Source of the DNA: Nostoc sp. S4
GTDB lineage: Bacteria > Cyanobacteriota > Cyanobacteriia > Cyanobacteriales > Nostocaceae
Length of the DNA: 64,000 nucleotides
NCBI GenBank assembly: GCA_029379225.1
Contig: JAQYWR010000039.1
Location: 16,008 to 80,007 of the forward strand
Reading direction: 5' to 3'
Both the position numbers and the translations under genes were made by a program. Shown in pieces: positions 43,244 to 53,159 of the stretch. Numbering within the stretch: position 1 is the first letter of the stretch; every line of letters begins with the position of its first letter. Under the pieces are notes generated by a model that had not been told where the DNA came from, did no database searches, and worked only from the letters and a program-made list of their open reading frames with translations.

Positions 43244-44167
43244 CTACGGCAATTCTACAGAAGTTGGTTTGGCGATATGTGGCAAACCCCAACCTAATTT
43301 TTCTCGCAAAATTCGGAAAAACTCTGGTGGTTGCAGGCGAATAAATCGGACAATATATTGCGATCGCTCTATATATACTCGATCCTCTGGTAGTACATAG
43401 CACCCCCCATTACCATCTACTACCATCACCAAGCGAGGAATATTGACTGGGTAGATATTCACCGATTCTGTGTCTGGAAATACCAATGCTCTAGAAGCCA
43501 AGGAATGCGGGCAAATGGGCACTAACTGTAGAGCAGGTACCCCAGGAGTCACTACTGGACCACCAGCACTTAGTGAATAAGCTGTGGAACCAGTTGGCGT
43601 AGAAACAATTATACCATCAGCTGCAATATCTACTGGTGCGTGACGCCCGATGGCAATTTCAAAATGGCACATAGAGGTCAAAGGTTCCCGATGCAGTACC
43701 ATTTCATTCAAGCAAAGAGCTTCCCACAGTAGTGAATCTCTCCGAAACACTTTCACCGTAAGCATGGCTCGTTCTTCAATTTCATACTCACCTGCCATCA
43801 CCTGCTCTAGTGCTTGGGGCAATTGATTGAGGAAAGTTTCCGTCAAAAATCCCATATGCCCGGTATTCACTGTTAGCAGTGGAATACTATAGGGGGCTAC
43901 CTGACGAGATGCTGCTAAAACGGTGCCATCTCCTCCTAACACCACTGCAAATTTCATTTCTGAGTCAAAACCAGGTGGTGTCAGACCGTCTAAGGGGGTG
44001 TGGCATACAGGACTATCAGGGTTAGAGTAGCCCAATATGCCACCGATACTTGATGTGATACACACATCCCAACCGGCAGCGGTTAGCTTGTCTTTTAACT
44101 CGATAGCGACACGACCGGCTATCGGTTTAACGTCATTATAGATAATGCCTGCTTTCGGCACACTCAA
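43244..44167 (-). CDS. nadK: NAD kinase
   Basis: [46 protein letters not shown]. Confidence 0.96.
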   Translation of the reverse strand: MSVPKAGIIYNDVKPIAGRVAIELKDKLTAAGWDVCITSSIGGILGYSNPDSPVCHTPLDGLTPPGFDSEMKFAVVLGGDGTVLAASRQVAPYSIPLLTVNTGHMGFLTETFLNQLPQALEQVMAGEYEIEERAMLTVKVFRRDSLLWEALCLNEMVLHREPLTSMCHFEIAIGRHAPVDIAADGIIVSTPTGSTAYSLSAGGPVVTPGVPALQLVPICPHSLASRALVFPDTESVNIYPVNIPRLVMVVDGNGGCYVLPEDRVYIERSQYIVRFIRLQPPEFFRILREKLGWGLPHIAKPTSVELP

Positions 44168-44326
44168 ATATCCAAGTTTAGGCGATGCTCTGTATTATGT
44201 AATCGTTACACATTTTTGACAATGTGTTCATTAATTTAGCTAAATCGGGCAGAAGATCGCGCTCTACAGCAAGCGTTCAGCATCAGGTAGTTAACACTCA
44301 AGTGTCTACATTCCCGAGTCTAATGG

Positions 44327-45325
44327 CTATTGACTATTAGCTTTTGAAGATTGTTTAAAAGGAGTTTTTTTAGATTTTTGCTTTTTGGTTTTATTTTTTT
44401 CGTAGTCTAGCTCTTTGAGCTTCTTCATAATTCGGCTGAAGTACTCTTGTAGATAGCTTTCTAGAGTTGTGGTTTGTTCTCGATTTAAGCCAAATACTGT
44501 GTAGACTTCATCCATTGAAGCATTTAACTGTTTACCACTAGCCAATACTTCTGTAAATGCCAGCCTGTCGGCTATGTTCCATCCCCACTGAAAGAAGCGC
44601 ATTAAGCCGCGCACAGCACGCAGCAAATTTATTGGCATCCGTGTTACTCTAGCTTCTTTTCCAGATAGGCGTTCGCACAGACTGATGATTTCTTCTGCAC
44701 TCCAAGCACGAGTGCCTACCACCGGAAAAGCTTGGTTTTGTGTTTCTGGCACACTCAATGCGCGAATAGCAAATTTAGCAATGTCCTGGGTGTCCATGTA
44801 GGCGATGGGAGAAGATTCACCAGTTACCCAAACTGGCTGTCCTTCCAAAATGGGAATCCCGTATTGACCGATTAACCCTTGCATAAAACCAGCTAGCCGC
44901 AAGATAGTGTAATTCAAGCCAGACTCAGCTAGGAAGAGTTCTGTACACCGCTTAATTTCCATCAGGGGCACTTCTGGGTATTTATCGGCATCTAAGATTG
45001 AAAAAAAGATAAAACGCTCTACACCTGCTGCCTTTGCGGCTTGAATCAATGCTACTTTACCGTCCCAGTCTACTTGTTTGATACTCAGTGAATCTGTGGG
45101 GCGAGATGTTGAAGCATCAATGACTTGGGTTACTCCTTCTAAGGCTTCTGCCAGGGTGTCGGGATAACGAAAACTTCCCGATACAAGTTCTGCACCCCAT
45201 TCTTTAAGAAAAGCTGCTTTTTTAGTGCTGCGGACAAGACAGCGTACTTTATATCCCTCGTCGATAGCACGACGAGCCACCTGTCTTCCTAAAGTGCCAG
45301 TGGCACCGACGATTAATAATGTCAT
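44327..45325 (-). CDS. ycf39: NmrA-like atypical SDR, Ycf39/photosystem II assembly family
   Basis: MTLLIVGATGTLGRQVARRAIDEGYKVRCLVRS; adjacent to petM on the same strand. Confidence 0.85.
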   Translation of the reverse strand: MTLLIVGATGTLGRQVARRAIDEGYKVRCLVRSTKKAAFLKEWGAELVSGSFRYPDTLAEALEGVTQVIDASTSRPTDSLSIKQVDWDGKVALIQAAKAAGVERFIFFSILDADKYPEVPLMEIKRCTELFLAESGLNYTILRLAGFMQGLIGQYGIPILEGQPVWVTGESSPIAYMDTQDIAKFAIRALSVPETQNQAFPVVGTRAWSAEEIISLCERLSGKEARVTRMPINLLRAVRGLMRFFQWGWNIADRLAFTEVLASGKQLNASMDEVYTVFGLNREQTTTLESYLQEYFSRIMKKLKELDYEKNKTKKQKSKKTPFKQSSKANSQ

Positions 45326-45650
45326 CAGGTTTGTAATATATCTTAATGTTTTATGGAAAGAATCTTATCAGAATAACCTATGCAAACAAAAGTTTAGATT
45401 TTTTTCAGAAAATCAATTGAATTGAAAATACTCATGACAAAAGCGCTGTCCGCATAGCAGACAAGCTTTTTTTTCAGTTAGTGTTGCAAGGGGAGTGGGG
45501 AATAAGGGAGATGAAGGGGATGAGGAGCTTCAGGAGCAGGGTAGCTGAGGGTTAGAGGAAATAATACTAACTCCTAACTCCTGTAAAGACAAGGGTTAAT
45601 CGCGTCTCTAGTGCTAACTCTTAACTCACCACTGGGCACTGGGCACTCAA

Positions 45651-45755
45651 CTATTCTTCTCCACCTTGAATTTTCAATAACAACGTGCCTAAGCCCCAGC
45701 CGACGAAGATTAAACCGAAAGACAATAGAGCTGCATCCAAAATTTCACCGCCCAT
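45651..45755 (-). CDS. petM: cytochrome b6f complex subunit PetM
   Basis: Reverse-strand translation [34 protein letters not shown]; not in ORF track because only 34 aa. Confidence 0.93.
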   Translation of the reverse strand: MGGEILDAALLSFGLIFVGWGLGTLLLKIQGGEE

Positions 45756-46007
45756 TGGTGTGATTCTCCTTATGAAAATTGGTTTGTTTAAACTCGGTCT
45801 ACCAGAAGCTGTTCGTTAGTTGCTGTAGGATTAGACCTGTGTAAATAATTCTAAACTAGTTTAGCAAGTAATCCCTACTGGTTTTAGAGGCAATCTTTAC
45901 TATGGAGAGGGGATGAGCAAGATTAAAACAGAAGTATGAGCGTTGGAACCCGGCGAACAAAACTTCAAAGGGAGGGGGAGAATTTAATAATAGTTATTAA
46001 AAATTTT

Positions 46008-47099
46008 ATGTATCAAAATAATCAAGCTGATTTAGGAAATTTTGGCAAAGAAAATCGTCCGCGTTTGGCACTGACGGTAGGAGATCCGGCAGGAATTGGG
46101 CCAGAGGTAATTTTAAAAGCTTTAGCAGAGCCAGAAATTAGTAAAAAATATGACCTTACTGTGGTAAGTAATCGAGATTTGCTGGCAGAGATTTATGAGA
46201 AACTGAATTTAACTGAAAATTTAGCTGCTTTGGCAAATCCAGATCGATTTTCAGTAATCGATGTGCCATTGAACGAAGAAATAAAAAGTCAAATTATTTC
46301 AGGAAAAGGTAACGCGGCCAGTGGTGCGGCTAGTTTTGCTTATATGGAATATGCGATCGCCCAAACACTCGCTGGTAAATTTGATGGTATCGTTACCGGG
46401 CCGATCGCTAAATCTGCTTGGAAAGCCGCAGGGTATAATTATCCAGGGCAAACGGAACTGCTGGCAGAAAAGTCTGGTGTTAAGCGCTTCGGGATGTTAT
46501 TTGTAGCGCGATCGCCCCATACTAATTGGACACTCCGCGCTTTATTAGCTACTACACATATTCCTCTATGTCAAGTAGCAGATACATTAACACCACAGTT
46601 ATTGACAGAGAAACTGGATTTGCTGGTGGAGTGTTTAAAGCAAGACTTTGGGATAGAGAAAGGGAGAATTGCGATCGCAGGTTTAAATCCCCACAGTGGC
46701 GAACAGGGACAATTAGGACGTGAAGAAGAAGATTGGTTAATTCCTTGGTTGGAGCAAGAGCGGCAAAATAGACCACAATTGCAGCTAGATGGGCCGATAC
46801 CACCAGATACGATGTGGGTTAAGCCTGGTCAAGCTTGGTACGGAAATTCTCAGATTCAGAATCCTGCTGATGCTTATTTGGCACTATACCACGACCAAGG
46901 CTTAATTCCTGTGAAGTTAATGGCGTTTGATCGAGCAGTTAATACTTCTATTGGTCTTCCTTTTGTGCGGACTTCACCCGATCATGGAACAGCATTTGAT
47001 ATTGCGGGTAAGGGAATTGCTGATGCTACGAGTATGAAAGCAGCGATACATTTAGCGGCTGAGTTAGTTAGTCAAAGGTTGGCGGCGATAAAACTATGA
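46008..47099 (+). CDS. pdxA: 4-hydroxythreonine-4-phosphate dehydrogenase
   Basis: [74 protein letters not shown]. Confidence 0.96.
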   Translation: MYQNNQADLGNFGKENRPRLALTVGDPAGIGPEVILKALAEPEISKKYDLTVVSNRDLLAEIYEKLNLTENLAALANPDRFSVIDVPLNEEIKSQIISGKGNAASGAASFAYMEYAIAQTLAGKFDGIVTGPIAKSAWKAAGYNYPGQTELLAEKSGVKRFGMLFVARSPHTNWTLRALLATTHIPLCQVADTLTPQLLTEKLDLLVECLKQDFGIEKGRIAIAGLNPHSGEQGQLGREEEDWLIPWLEQERQNRPQLQLDGPIPPDTMWVKPGQAWYGNSQIQNPADAYLALYHDQGLIPVKLMAFDRAVNTSIGLPFVRTSPDHGTAFDIAGKGIADATSMKAAIHLAAELVSQRLAAIKL

Positions 47100-47138
47100 A
47101 TTATTTCATGATTTATAAATAGACTTGTCCACAGAATC

Positions 47139-47478
47139 ATGGAAGTGCGACCAAGAGAAATTAGAAATTACCTGACAGTAGATGGTAAAAATATTTTTGT
47201 ATGAGTGGCTTGATTCTCTGCGAGATAGAAGAGCAAAAGCTAAAATAAGAGCCAGACTTGACCGAGTTGAAAATGGTAATTTAGGTGATTGTAAGTCAGT
47301 TTGAGAAGGTGTTTGGGAATTGAGAATCAATTATGTCCCAGGCTACCGCATATACTTTGGATAGGAAGGGATAACAATTATTATTCTTTTGTGTGGTGGA
47401 GATAAAAGCACTCAAGAACAAGATATTGTTAAAGCTCAGGAATATTGGAAGGACTATAGGAGTAGAGATAATGCCTAG
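47139..47478 (+). pseudogene. decayed RelE/ParE (HigB-type) toxin
   Basis: YEWLDSLRDRRAKAKIRARLDRVENGNLGDCKSV*EGVWELRINYVPGYRIYFG*EGITIIILLCGGDKSTQEQDIVKAQEYWKDY, with two in-frame stops and a frameshift upstream. Confidence 0.88.
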
Positions 47479-47767
47479 AAGTGTAAGCTATCATGAAGGA
47501 CTAATTAAGCATCTGCAAGACCCACTAGAAGCAGCATCTTATATCGAAGTAGTTCTAGAAGAGGGAAACCCGAAAATGTTAGGAAAAGCGCTTGCAAATG
47601 TGATTGAAGCACAGGGTGGAATCGATTGGTTTCCAGTGCAAGTTAAGCAATGTCATGAGCAACTTGACCTAATGTTATCTGAACAAGGAAAAATTGAATT
47701 TTATTGTCTGAGTAAATTACTGGATGCATTGGGATTACAGCTAGCAGTAACAGTGAAGTCAGCATGA
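47471..47767 (+). CDS. putative addiction-module antitoxin partner of the decayed toxin
   Basis: MPRSVSYHEGLIKHLQDPLEAASYIEVVLEEGNPKMLGKALANVIEAQG; start overlaps toxin reading-frame end (aATGcctag). Confidence 0.85.
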   Translation: MPRSVSYHEGLIKHLQDPLEAASYIEVVLEEGNPKMLGKALANVIEAQGGIDWFPVQVKQCHEQLDLMLSEQGKIEFYCLSKLLDALGLQLAVTVKSA

Positions 47768-47826
47768 GGTGATTTATTAAGGATGGTTGAAATCTCTCAG
47801 TCTTATACTTTACCAATTTATTTTTC

Positions 47827-48165
47827 TCAACTGTTTTTCAGTGTTAACATTCCGGCTGATAAATCTATAAATAAGCGTCTATTTTTCAGCCATTCACGAC
47901 CAAGTAAAATTTCCGAAACTCCATTACCTGCGTAAACAGGGATGTTAAATTCTTCTCCATCTATTCTGACTTTTCCTGCGTAGATATCAAACTTTGCTTC
48001 CCCCTTTGCTAGCCGCATATTTCGTTCACCGAAATACAACCAATTAAATTCCTCTAAATCCTGCTTGTCAATTGCTAGCCAGCCTGAAAATCCTGTATCT
48101 AGCATGGCATCGACAGGTAATTCTAAACCATCAACAGTAATTAACTCGATTTCAAAAAATAGCTG
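47827..48165 (-). pseudogene. clan AA (retropepsin-like) aspartic protease, N-terminus probably frameshifted
   Basis: FFEIELITVDGLELPVDAMLDTGFSGWLAI...LLGREWLKNRRLFIDLSAGMLTL; no start codon upstream of LDTG in frame except the Met immediately before it. Confidence 0.6.
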
Positions 48166-48508
48166 CTCTCATCACCGAACCTACCTCGGATCGTAATTGT
48201 GCCAGCTATTCCCGTCTCATTAATCCGAAATATAAACACTGGAGCATTCGGGTGCTGTTGACAAGACTTATTTATAGCAGTTAATTCATCTTTATCAATG
48301 AAATAGTCTCCACTATCAGGTTCAACAGCCATATACCAGTTGTAGTGAGTTTTGATTAATTCTGGTTGAACTCGGTCAAAAATAACTTTACCGCGTTGAT
48401 AAAATACCTCTTGTTGAGCTTTCCATTGAGCTTTTTTTCTTCTGACCATTGAATATCAGGAAATATTCTTCCCCGATGAACTGTGCGAGTAGGTTTTGGA
48501 TTATTCAT
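48141..48508 (-). pseudogene. hypothetical protein upstream of aspartic protease, apparent frameshift in A7 tract
   Basis: Frame 1 MNNPKPTRTVHRGRIFPDIQWSEEKK joins frame 2 AQWKAQQEVFYQRGKVIFDRV across poly-A near 48431-48437. Confidence 0.6.
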
Positions 48509-48520
48509 TTTTCTTAATTG

Positions 48521-49207
48521 TTAACCTTTAGGCTTTAAAATTATATCTACAGCAGCGCTTAAGTCTTTAACGATTAAGTCGGGGTGGTAAAGTTCTAATT
48601 GAGTGCGATCGCGGATGCCACATTCCACACCCATCACTTTTACACCGTGGTTTTTGGCAGCGGTGATGTCGGCTTCCGTATCTCCCACCATCCAGATATC
48701 AGCACTTGGAGGTAGTTCTTTTAATGCCCTGGCCATTAACAAGGGTTTATCTTCGATGTCACGAGTTTTAACGTAGTCGTTTTCAAGGCAATAACAACGA
48801 TTTTCAGGAAAAAATCTGTTTAAATCGTGCATTTGGAAGGCATAATCTAGTTCCCGGATTCGGCGCATAGTCATAACTGCCAAATCAATTCCAGCTTGTT
48901 GAATTTTTAATAGTGCATCCACAGCGCCCGGTGCAAGAGTATCATACTTGAAGTAAGGTTCTGTATGTACTGTTTGTCGGCGTAACTGGGCGAATTCTTT
49001 TCCTTGGGCTTCGTCTAAGCCAGAATTTAAAGCAATTTGTTTTTCGGGAACGCGCTGACGCTTTAACTGCCAAAATTCTGCTTTCGCAAGTTCTTGCACT
49101 GCTTGATCTGAACGACGGGTTTTTTCCAAGCAAAATTGATAAACTCGGTAGTAGCGTTCGGAAACATCAATAATTGGCCCGTCAAAGTCAGTAATGAGTC
49201 TTAGCAT
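48521..49207 (-). CDS. HAD-family hydrolase
   Basis: LITDFDGPIIDVSERY, MVGDTEADITAAKNHGVKVMGV. Confidence 0.92.
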   Translation of the reverse strand: MLRLITDFDGPIIDVSERYYRVYQFCLEKTRRSDQAVQELAKAEFWQLKRQRVPEKQIALNSGLDEAQGKEFAQLRRQTVHTEPYFKYDTLAPGAVDALLKIQQAGIDLAVMTMRRIRELDYAFQMHDLNRFFPENRCYCLENDYVKTRDIEDKPLLMARALKELPPSADIWMVGDTEADITAAKNHGVKVMGVECGIRDRTQLELYHPDLIVKDLSAAVDIILKPKG

Positions 49208-49290
49208 CGCGGCAAAATGTTAATTTTTATTAAAATTATCGCAGATGTGTGGCTATTTTTAAATCGATAATCTGCATTATCTAAGTTTAG

Positions 49291-49728
49291 CTAGACATTT
49301 TTTTGTAAACACTTTTTCAAAAAGTATCGACAATAACCTGGAGGAAAATTCTCTAACTCTCCAAACACTTCGTAGCCCAAGTGCTGATAAAATCCAGGAG
49401 ATTGGAAGCTGTAAGTAAAAACATAGACGTTTAAACAGCCACGATTAACAGCCTCTTGTTCTGCGGTCAAAAGAAGTGCTTTTCCATATCCATTACCTCT
49501 TAACTCTTGTGCAATCCAGAGAGTACTAATATGTAACCATTCCAAGCCGATAAAACCCTCCAAGCCACCCACTATCTTTTTCTTTGAATCGCGGAGGAAT
49601 AAAAACAATGGTGTATATTGGTAATCTCCAATCTTACCTACATTAAATTGGTGAAGTTGCTTGTCTATAAAATTAACTTCTTGAGAGTCTGGTTGAATTT
49701 CAATTGATACTTTGTACTCAGGCATCAT
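49291..49728 (-). CDS. GNAT-family N-acetyltransferase
   Basis: LWIAQELRGNGYGKALLLTAEQEAVNRGCLNVYVFTYSFQSPGFYQHLGYEVFGEL. Confidence 0.93.
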   Translation of the reverse strand: MMPEYKVSIEIQPDSQEVNFIDKQLHQFNVGKIGDYQYTPLFLFLRDSKKKIVGGLEGFIGLEWLHISTLWIAQELRGNGYGKALLLTAEQEAVNRGCLNVYVFTYSFQSPGFYQHLGYEVFGELENFPPGYCRYFLKKCLQKNV

Positions 49729-50801
49729 TGCAAAGTACCACGTTTAATTTGTTCGCTTTCAATTGCTTCAAATAAGGCGCGAAAGTTACCTTCTCCAAAA
49801 CCTTGAGCTTGGAAACGGCGTTCAATAAATTCAAAGAAAAATGTCGGCTGTCTAAAAATTGGCTGGGTAAAAATTTGTAGTAATAGAGGCGCGATATGTC
49901 CTCCCTCCAAAGAAGTATATTCTTGCCAATCTACGAGAATTTCTTGTTGGGCGATCGCTTTAATTTCTCGATCTGATAATGGAAATCCTGAACGCTGTTT
50001 TAGTTGCGTGTAATAGCTTTGAGGAACTGAGAGTAAAGGTAGACCGCTAGCACGAAATTTGGCGATCGCACTTACAAGATTAGTTGTTCGCAAGGCAATA
50101 TGTTGAATTCCTGGGCCTCGGTTGACATCTAAAAATTCTTGAATTTGCGAGTTGCTAGAAGCTGGTTCATTAATTGGTAATTGTACGTTGCCGTTGCGCG
50201 AAACCATCACTTGGCTGTGTAAAGCAGAGCGAGCGGTTTTAATCTTAAATACCTGCTGGGGTTGAAAATCAAGGATATTTTCGTACCAAGTAACAGCACG
50301 TTCTAATTCACCAATTGCTACGTTGAGTACGATGTGATCTATGGCTGTAAAAATGTTGTCATTTCTCATTTGTCCTTTGCCATCGGGTAATGACGGATGA
50401 CTACTAACTAATGACCTTTCGATCAAGGTATGAGTCAGTCCACCCCAAGCGGCAATTTTGCTCCACTTTAAAGATGTTGCACCTACATTCTGCTCTTGGA
50501 TGGGTTGTAGGACTTTTGCACCGTGCATCTTAGCATGTGCGATCGCTGCTTCTACGTCTTCCACAGCAAAAGCAATATTGGCTACACCAGGCGGATATTG
50601 ACGTAGAAATTCAGCCACCGGACTTGTGGGTAACAGTGGTGAAGACAGCATAAAGCAGACGCTACCACTTTTGACTACTTCTGTACAAGTGTGAAATGAA
50701 TTTAGGCGATCCGCTACTGCTTCAAAACCAAGATGGTGTACAAACCAATCCCGCCATGTTTTGGCGTCTTCTACATAGAAATGAACGCTATCAATTTTCA
50801 T
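49725..50801 (-). CDS. hppD: 4-hydroxyphenylpyruvate dioxygenase
   Basis: DSVHFYVEDAKTW...; IDHIVLNVAIGELERAVTWYENIL; GPGIQHIALRTTN; FFFEFIERRFQAQGFGEGNFRALFEAIE. Confidence 0.94.
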   Translation of the reverse strand: MKIDSVHFYVEDAKTWRDWFVHHLGFEAVADRLNSFHTCTEVVKSGSVCFMLSSPLLPTSPVAEFLRQYPPGVANIAFAVEDVEAAIAHAKMHGAKVLQPIQEQNVGATSLKWSKIAAWGGLTHTLIERSLVSSHPSLPDGKGQMRNDNIFTAIDHIVLNVAIGELERAVTWYENILDFQPQQVFKIKTARSALHSQVMVSRNGNVQLPINEPASSNSQIQEFLDVNRGPGIQHIALRTTNLVSAIAKFRASGLPLLSVPQSYYTQLKQRSGFPLSDREIKAIAQQEILVDWQEYTSLEGGHIAPLLLQIFTQPIFRQPTFFFEFIERRFQAQGFGEGNFRALFEAIESEQIKRGTLQ

Positions 50802-50907
50802 AGTTACTGAAAATCCAGCATAACAGCTTATATATTTCTAAATTTTGCCTTTTTCGCTAAATTTTCAGGTCTTTCCCAGGCAATAATTATTTTGGCGTAC
50901 TCCAACT

Positions 50908-51612
50908 TTAAAAGAACAGATGACTATCGGGTTGGATGTTAATTTCCATTGGCACAGCTTGCGGTTCGGCAGAAAGAGCGAAGAAAATTGCATTGGCAGC
51001 AGTTTCAGAACTGAGCATTTTTTTACGATCTACTTTTAAGTTGACGTTATCCCAGAAAGGAGAATCGACCCCACCAAAGTAGAATAGCGTGAACTTGATA
51101 CCAAAACGCTTGAGTTCCTCTGCCATGCACTTGCTGAAACCAACAACACCAAACTTAGAAGCAGAATAAGCCGCCGCCATACCCATTGAATGCTTACCGA
51201 GAATTCCTACCACGTTACAGATATGACCAGACTTGCGTTTTTGCATCTCTTGGGCAGCTGCTTGAGTAGTGTAAAAACTGCCTTTTAAGTTGACATCCAG
51301 CATCTTGTCTAAATCAGCGGGTTCCAGGCTATTGTAAGGCTTGAGTATACCTGCACCAGCAGCATTCACCAAAATATCGATTTGACCAAACTCAGCAACA
51401 GTTTTTTCGATTAAAGTGTTTACCTGTTGAGGATCGGTAATATCGGTAGGAACGGTTAAAACTTGTTGTGGTAAATCAGCAGCCAGTGTGGTTAAACGAA
51501 CCGCATCTCTGGCAGCCAATACTAACCGTACACCGATAGGCGCGAGTTTACGTGTTAAGGCTGAACCAATACCACCAGTAGCACCGACAATAACGACGAC
51601 TTTATCCTGCAT
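50908..51612 (-). CDS. short-chain dehydrogenase/reductase
   Basis: VVIVGATGGIGSALTRKLA, NAAGAG, YSASKFGVVGFSKC. Confidence 0.95.
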   Translation of the reverse strand: MQDKVVVIVGATGGIGSALTRKLAPIGVRLVLAARDAVRLTTLAADLPQQVLTVPTDITDPQQVNTLIEKTVAEFGQIDILVNAAGAGILKPYNSLEPADLDKMLDVNLKGSFYTTQAAAQEMQKRKSGHICNVVGILGKHSMGMAAAYSASKFGVVGFSKCMAEELKRFGIKFTLFYFGGVDSPFWDNVNLKVDRKKMLSSETAANAIFFALSAEPQAVPMEINIQPDSHLFF

Positions 51613-51762
51613 TTTAATATTTATATTTCTTTACATCTTTTTAGATAATACTGAATTATGGACTCAAGTTCACTTTAGATAGCTAACTAATATCAAATAA
51701 CTCCCTTTGCTGGGGAGTCAGGAGTCAGCATTCCATGTTCTAGGTAGATGTTCAGAAAGTAT

Positions 51763-53049
51763 TTACTCAAGAAATAGCGGTATTACCTCATATTCCTTGC
51801 CACTTTGTTTTAATGTAAACGCAGAGGATGATTGTAAATATTTAGTAAAATTAGAAGCTAATTTTAATTTTTTGACAATTGAATTAGGAGATTCTCCAGT
51901 TATTTTTTGGATCTCTGTACCTAACTTAGATACAGATAATTTAGTTTTGGGAGAATTCATTTGGAAATCTTGGATTATTTTTAATAAAAATTTATTTAAT
52001 GTTTCTTTATTAGAAATTGGAGTGAAATTTTGCTGTACTTCTTCTTTAATGGCTTTTGTAGATAATTGCTCTGGAAGAGAAACTATTTCTTCAATTTCTG
52101 GCTGTCTTGGATTATCATTAGTATCAATATTGCATCTTTCTGCAAATAAACTGGCAATAGCCACTAAACTATGCAATCGAGCATTGATTGAGTTCTGTTC
52201 GTTTTTAATTAAATCTTGAATTTGTTCAATTACTAGTTCTAAGGATGGAACTTCTGTCGCCATTGTTATCGAATAATGAGCTAATTTACCAGTATTCCGG
52301 TTTTCTACATGCAAACTTTGTCCTTTTCTACGCACCCAATAGACAATCAATCCCTGGTTTTGGAGTTCATTACAGAGGTGAATTAAAATTCCATCGCCAG
52401 AACAAACCAAAATTTCTTTAACTGTTGGATAAGACTGTAGGACACGAGCGCCAAATGCAATCATTTTAGCATCAGCACCGTCTTTACCTCCAGGTACATG
52501 GACAAGTTGATAGCCACGGTTATATAGTTCGATATCCTGCTTACCAATACTTGGATTTTTCCAATTAGCAAATGCTATTTTAACTTGGAGAGGATATTCG
52601 CATACATTGGCTAAAAATAATTCTGAATTAATATCTAATTTTAAGTTTTCTGCATCCAAAAGCAGAAGAGAGATTCCTGTTTCAAATTTGTGTTTAATTT
52701 CTGTTTTTTGCCAAATATTTTGGCTTAATTGATTGAAGGCAGTAGATTCTAACCAATCAGGCGATAATATAGTTTGCAGTAATTTTTCAGCTAAAACAGA
52801 ACTAAAAGAGCTAAGATTTTTTTCTGTAAATTGTTCTGCTGAGAGTTTTTTTACTGAAGCAAGTTCGCTAGCTTCATTCATAGTTAGTTGACTGTGACCG
52901 TTGCTATTAGCAATCAACTCAGTTTCCGGCAAAGGAGAACATGTCGGTTCCAGGAATTGTTTACCACAATTTTTGCAGAGGTAATTTTGCTTGTCATTCC
53001 GACGACCATTTTTACGATATAAAGTAGACTCGCACCGGGGACACTTCAT
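51763..53049 (-). CDS. zinc-ribbon + NYN/LabA-like nuclease + OST-HTH/LOTUS-like protein
   Basis: N-term CPRCESTLYRKNGRRNDKQNYLCKNCGKQFLEP; LLLLDAENLKLD...GKDGADAKMIAFGARVL...ILVCSGDG; C-term LNKFLLKIIQDF...LSVSKLGTEIQKITGESPNSIVKKLKLASNFTKYL. Confidence 0.8.
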   Translation of the reverse strand: MKCPRCESTLYRKNGRRNDKQNYLCKNCGKQFLEPTCSPLPETELIANSNGHSQLTMNEASELASVKKLSAEQFTEKNLSSFSSVLAEKLLQTILSPDWLESTAFNQLSQNIWQKTEIKHKFETGISLLLLDAENLKLDINSELFLANVCEYPLQVKIAFANWKNPSIGKQDIELYNRGYQLVHVPGGKDGADAKMIAFGARVLQSYPTVKEILVCSGDGILIHLCNELQNQGLIVYWVRRKGQSLHVENRNTGKLAHYSITMATEVPSLELVIEQIQDLIKNEQNSINARLHSLVAIASLFAERCNIDTNDNPRQPEIEEIVSLPEQLSTKAIKEEVQQNFTPISNKETLNKFLLKIIQDFQMNSPKTKLSVSKLGTEIQKITGESPNSIVKKLKLASNFTKYLQSSSAFTLKQSGKEYEVIPLFLE

Positions 53050-53159
53050 TTTATATTCAGGTGGTCTAAAGCAGATACTTTTCTTAAATATATAGTATAA
53101 AAAATAGTATTAATCAGTTAAACTACTGAAGATTGACAGAAAGGGAAATAATCTACATT

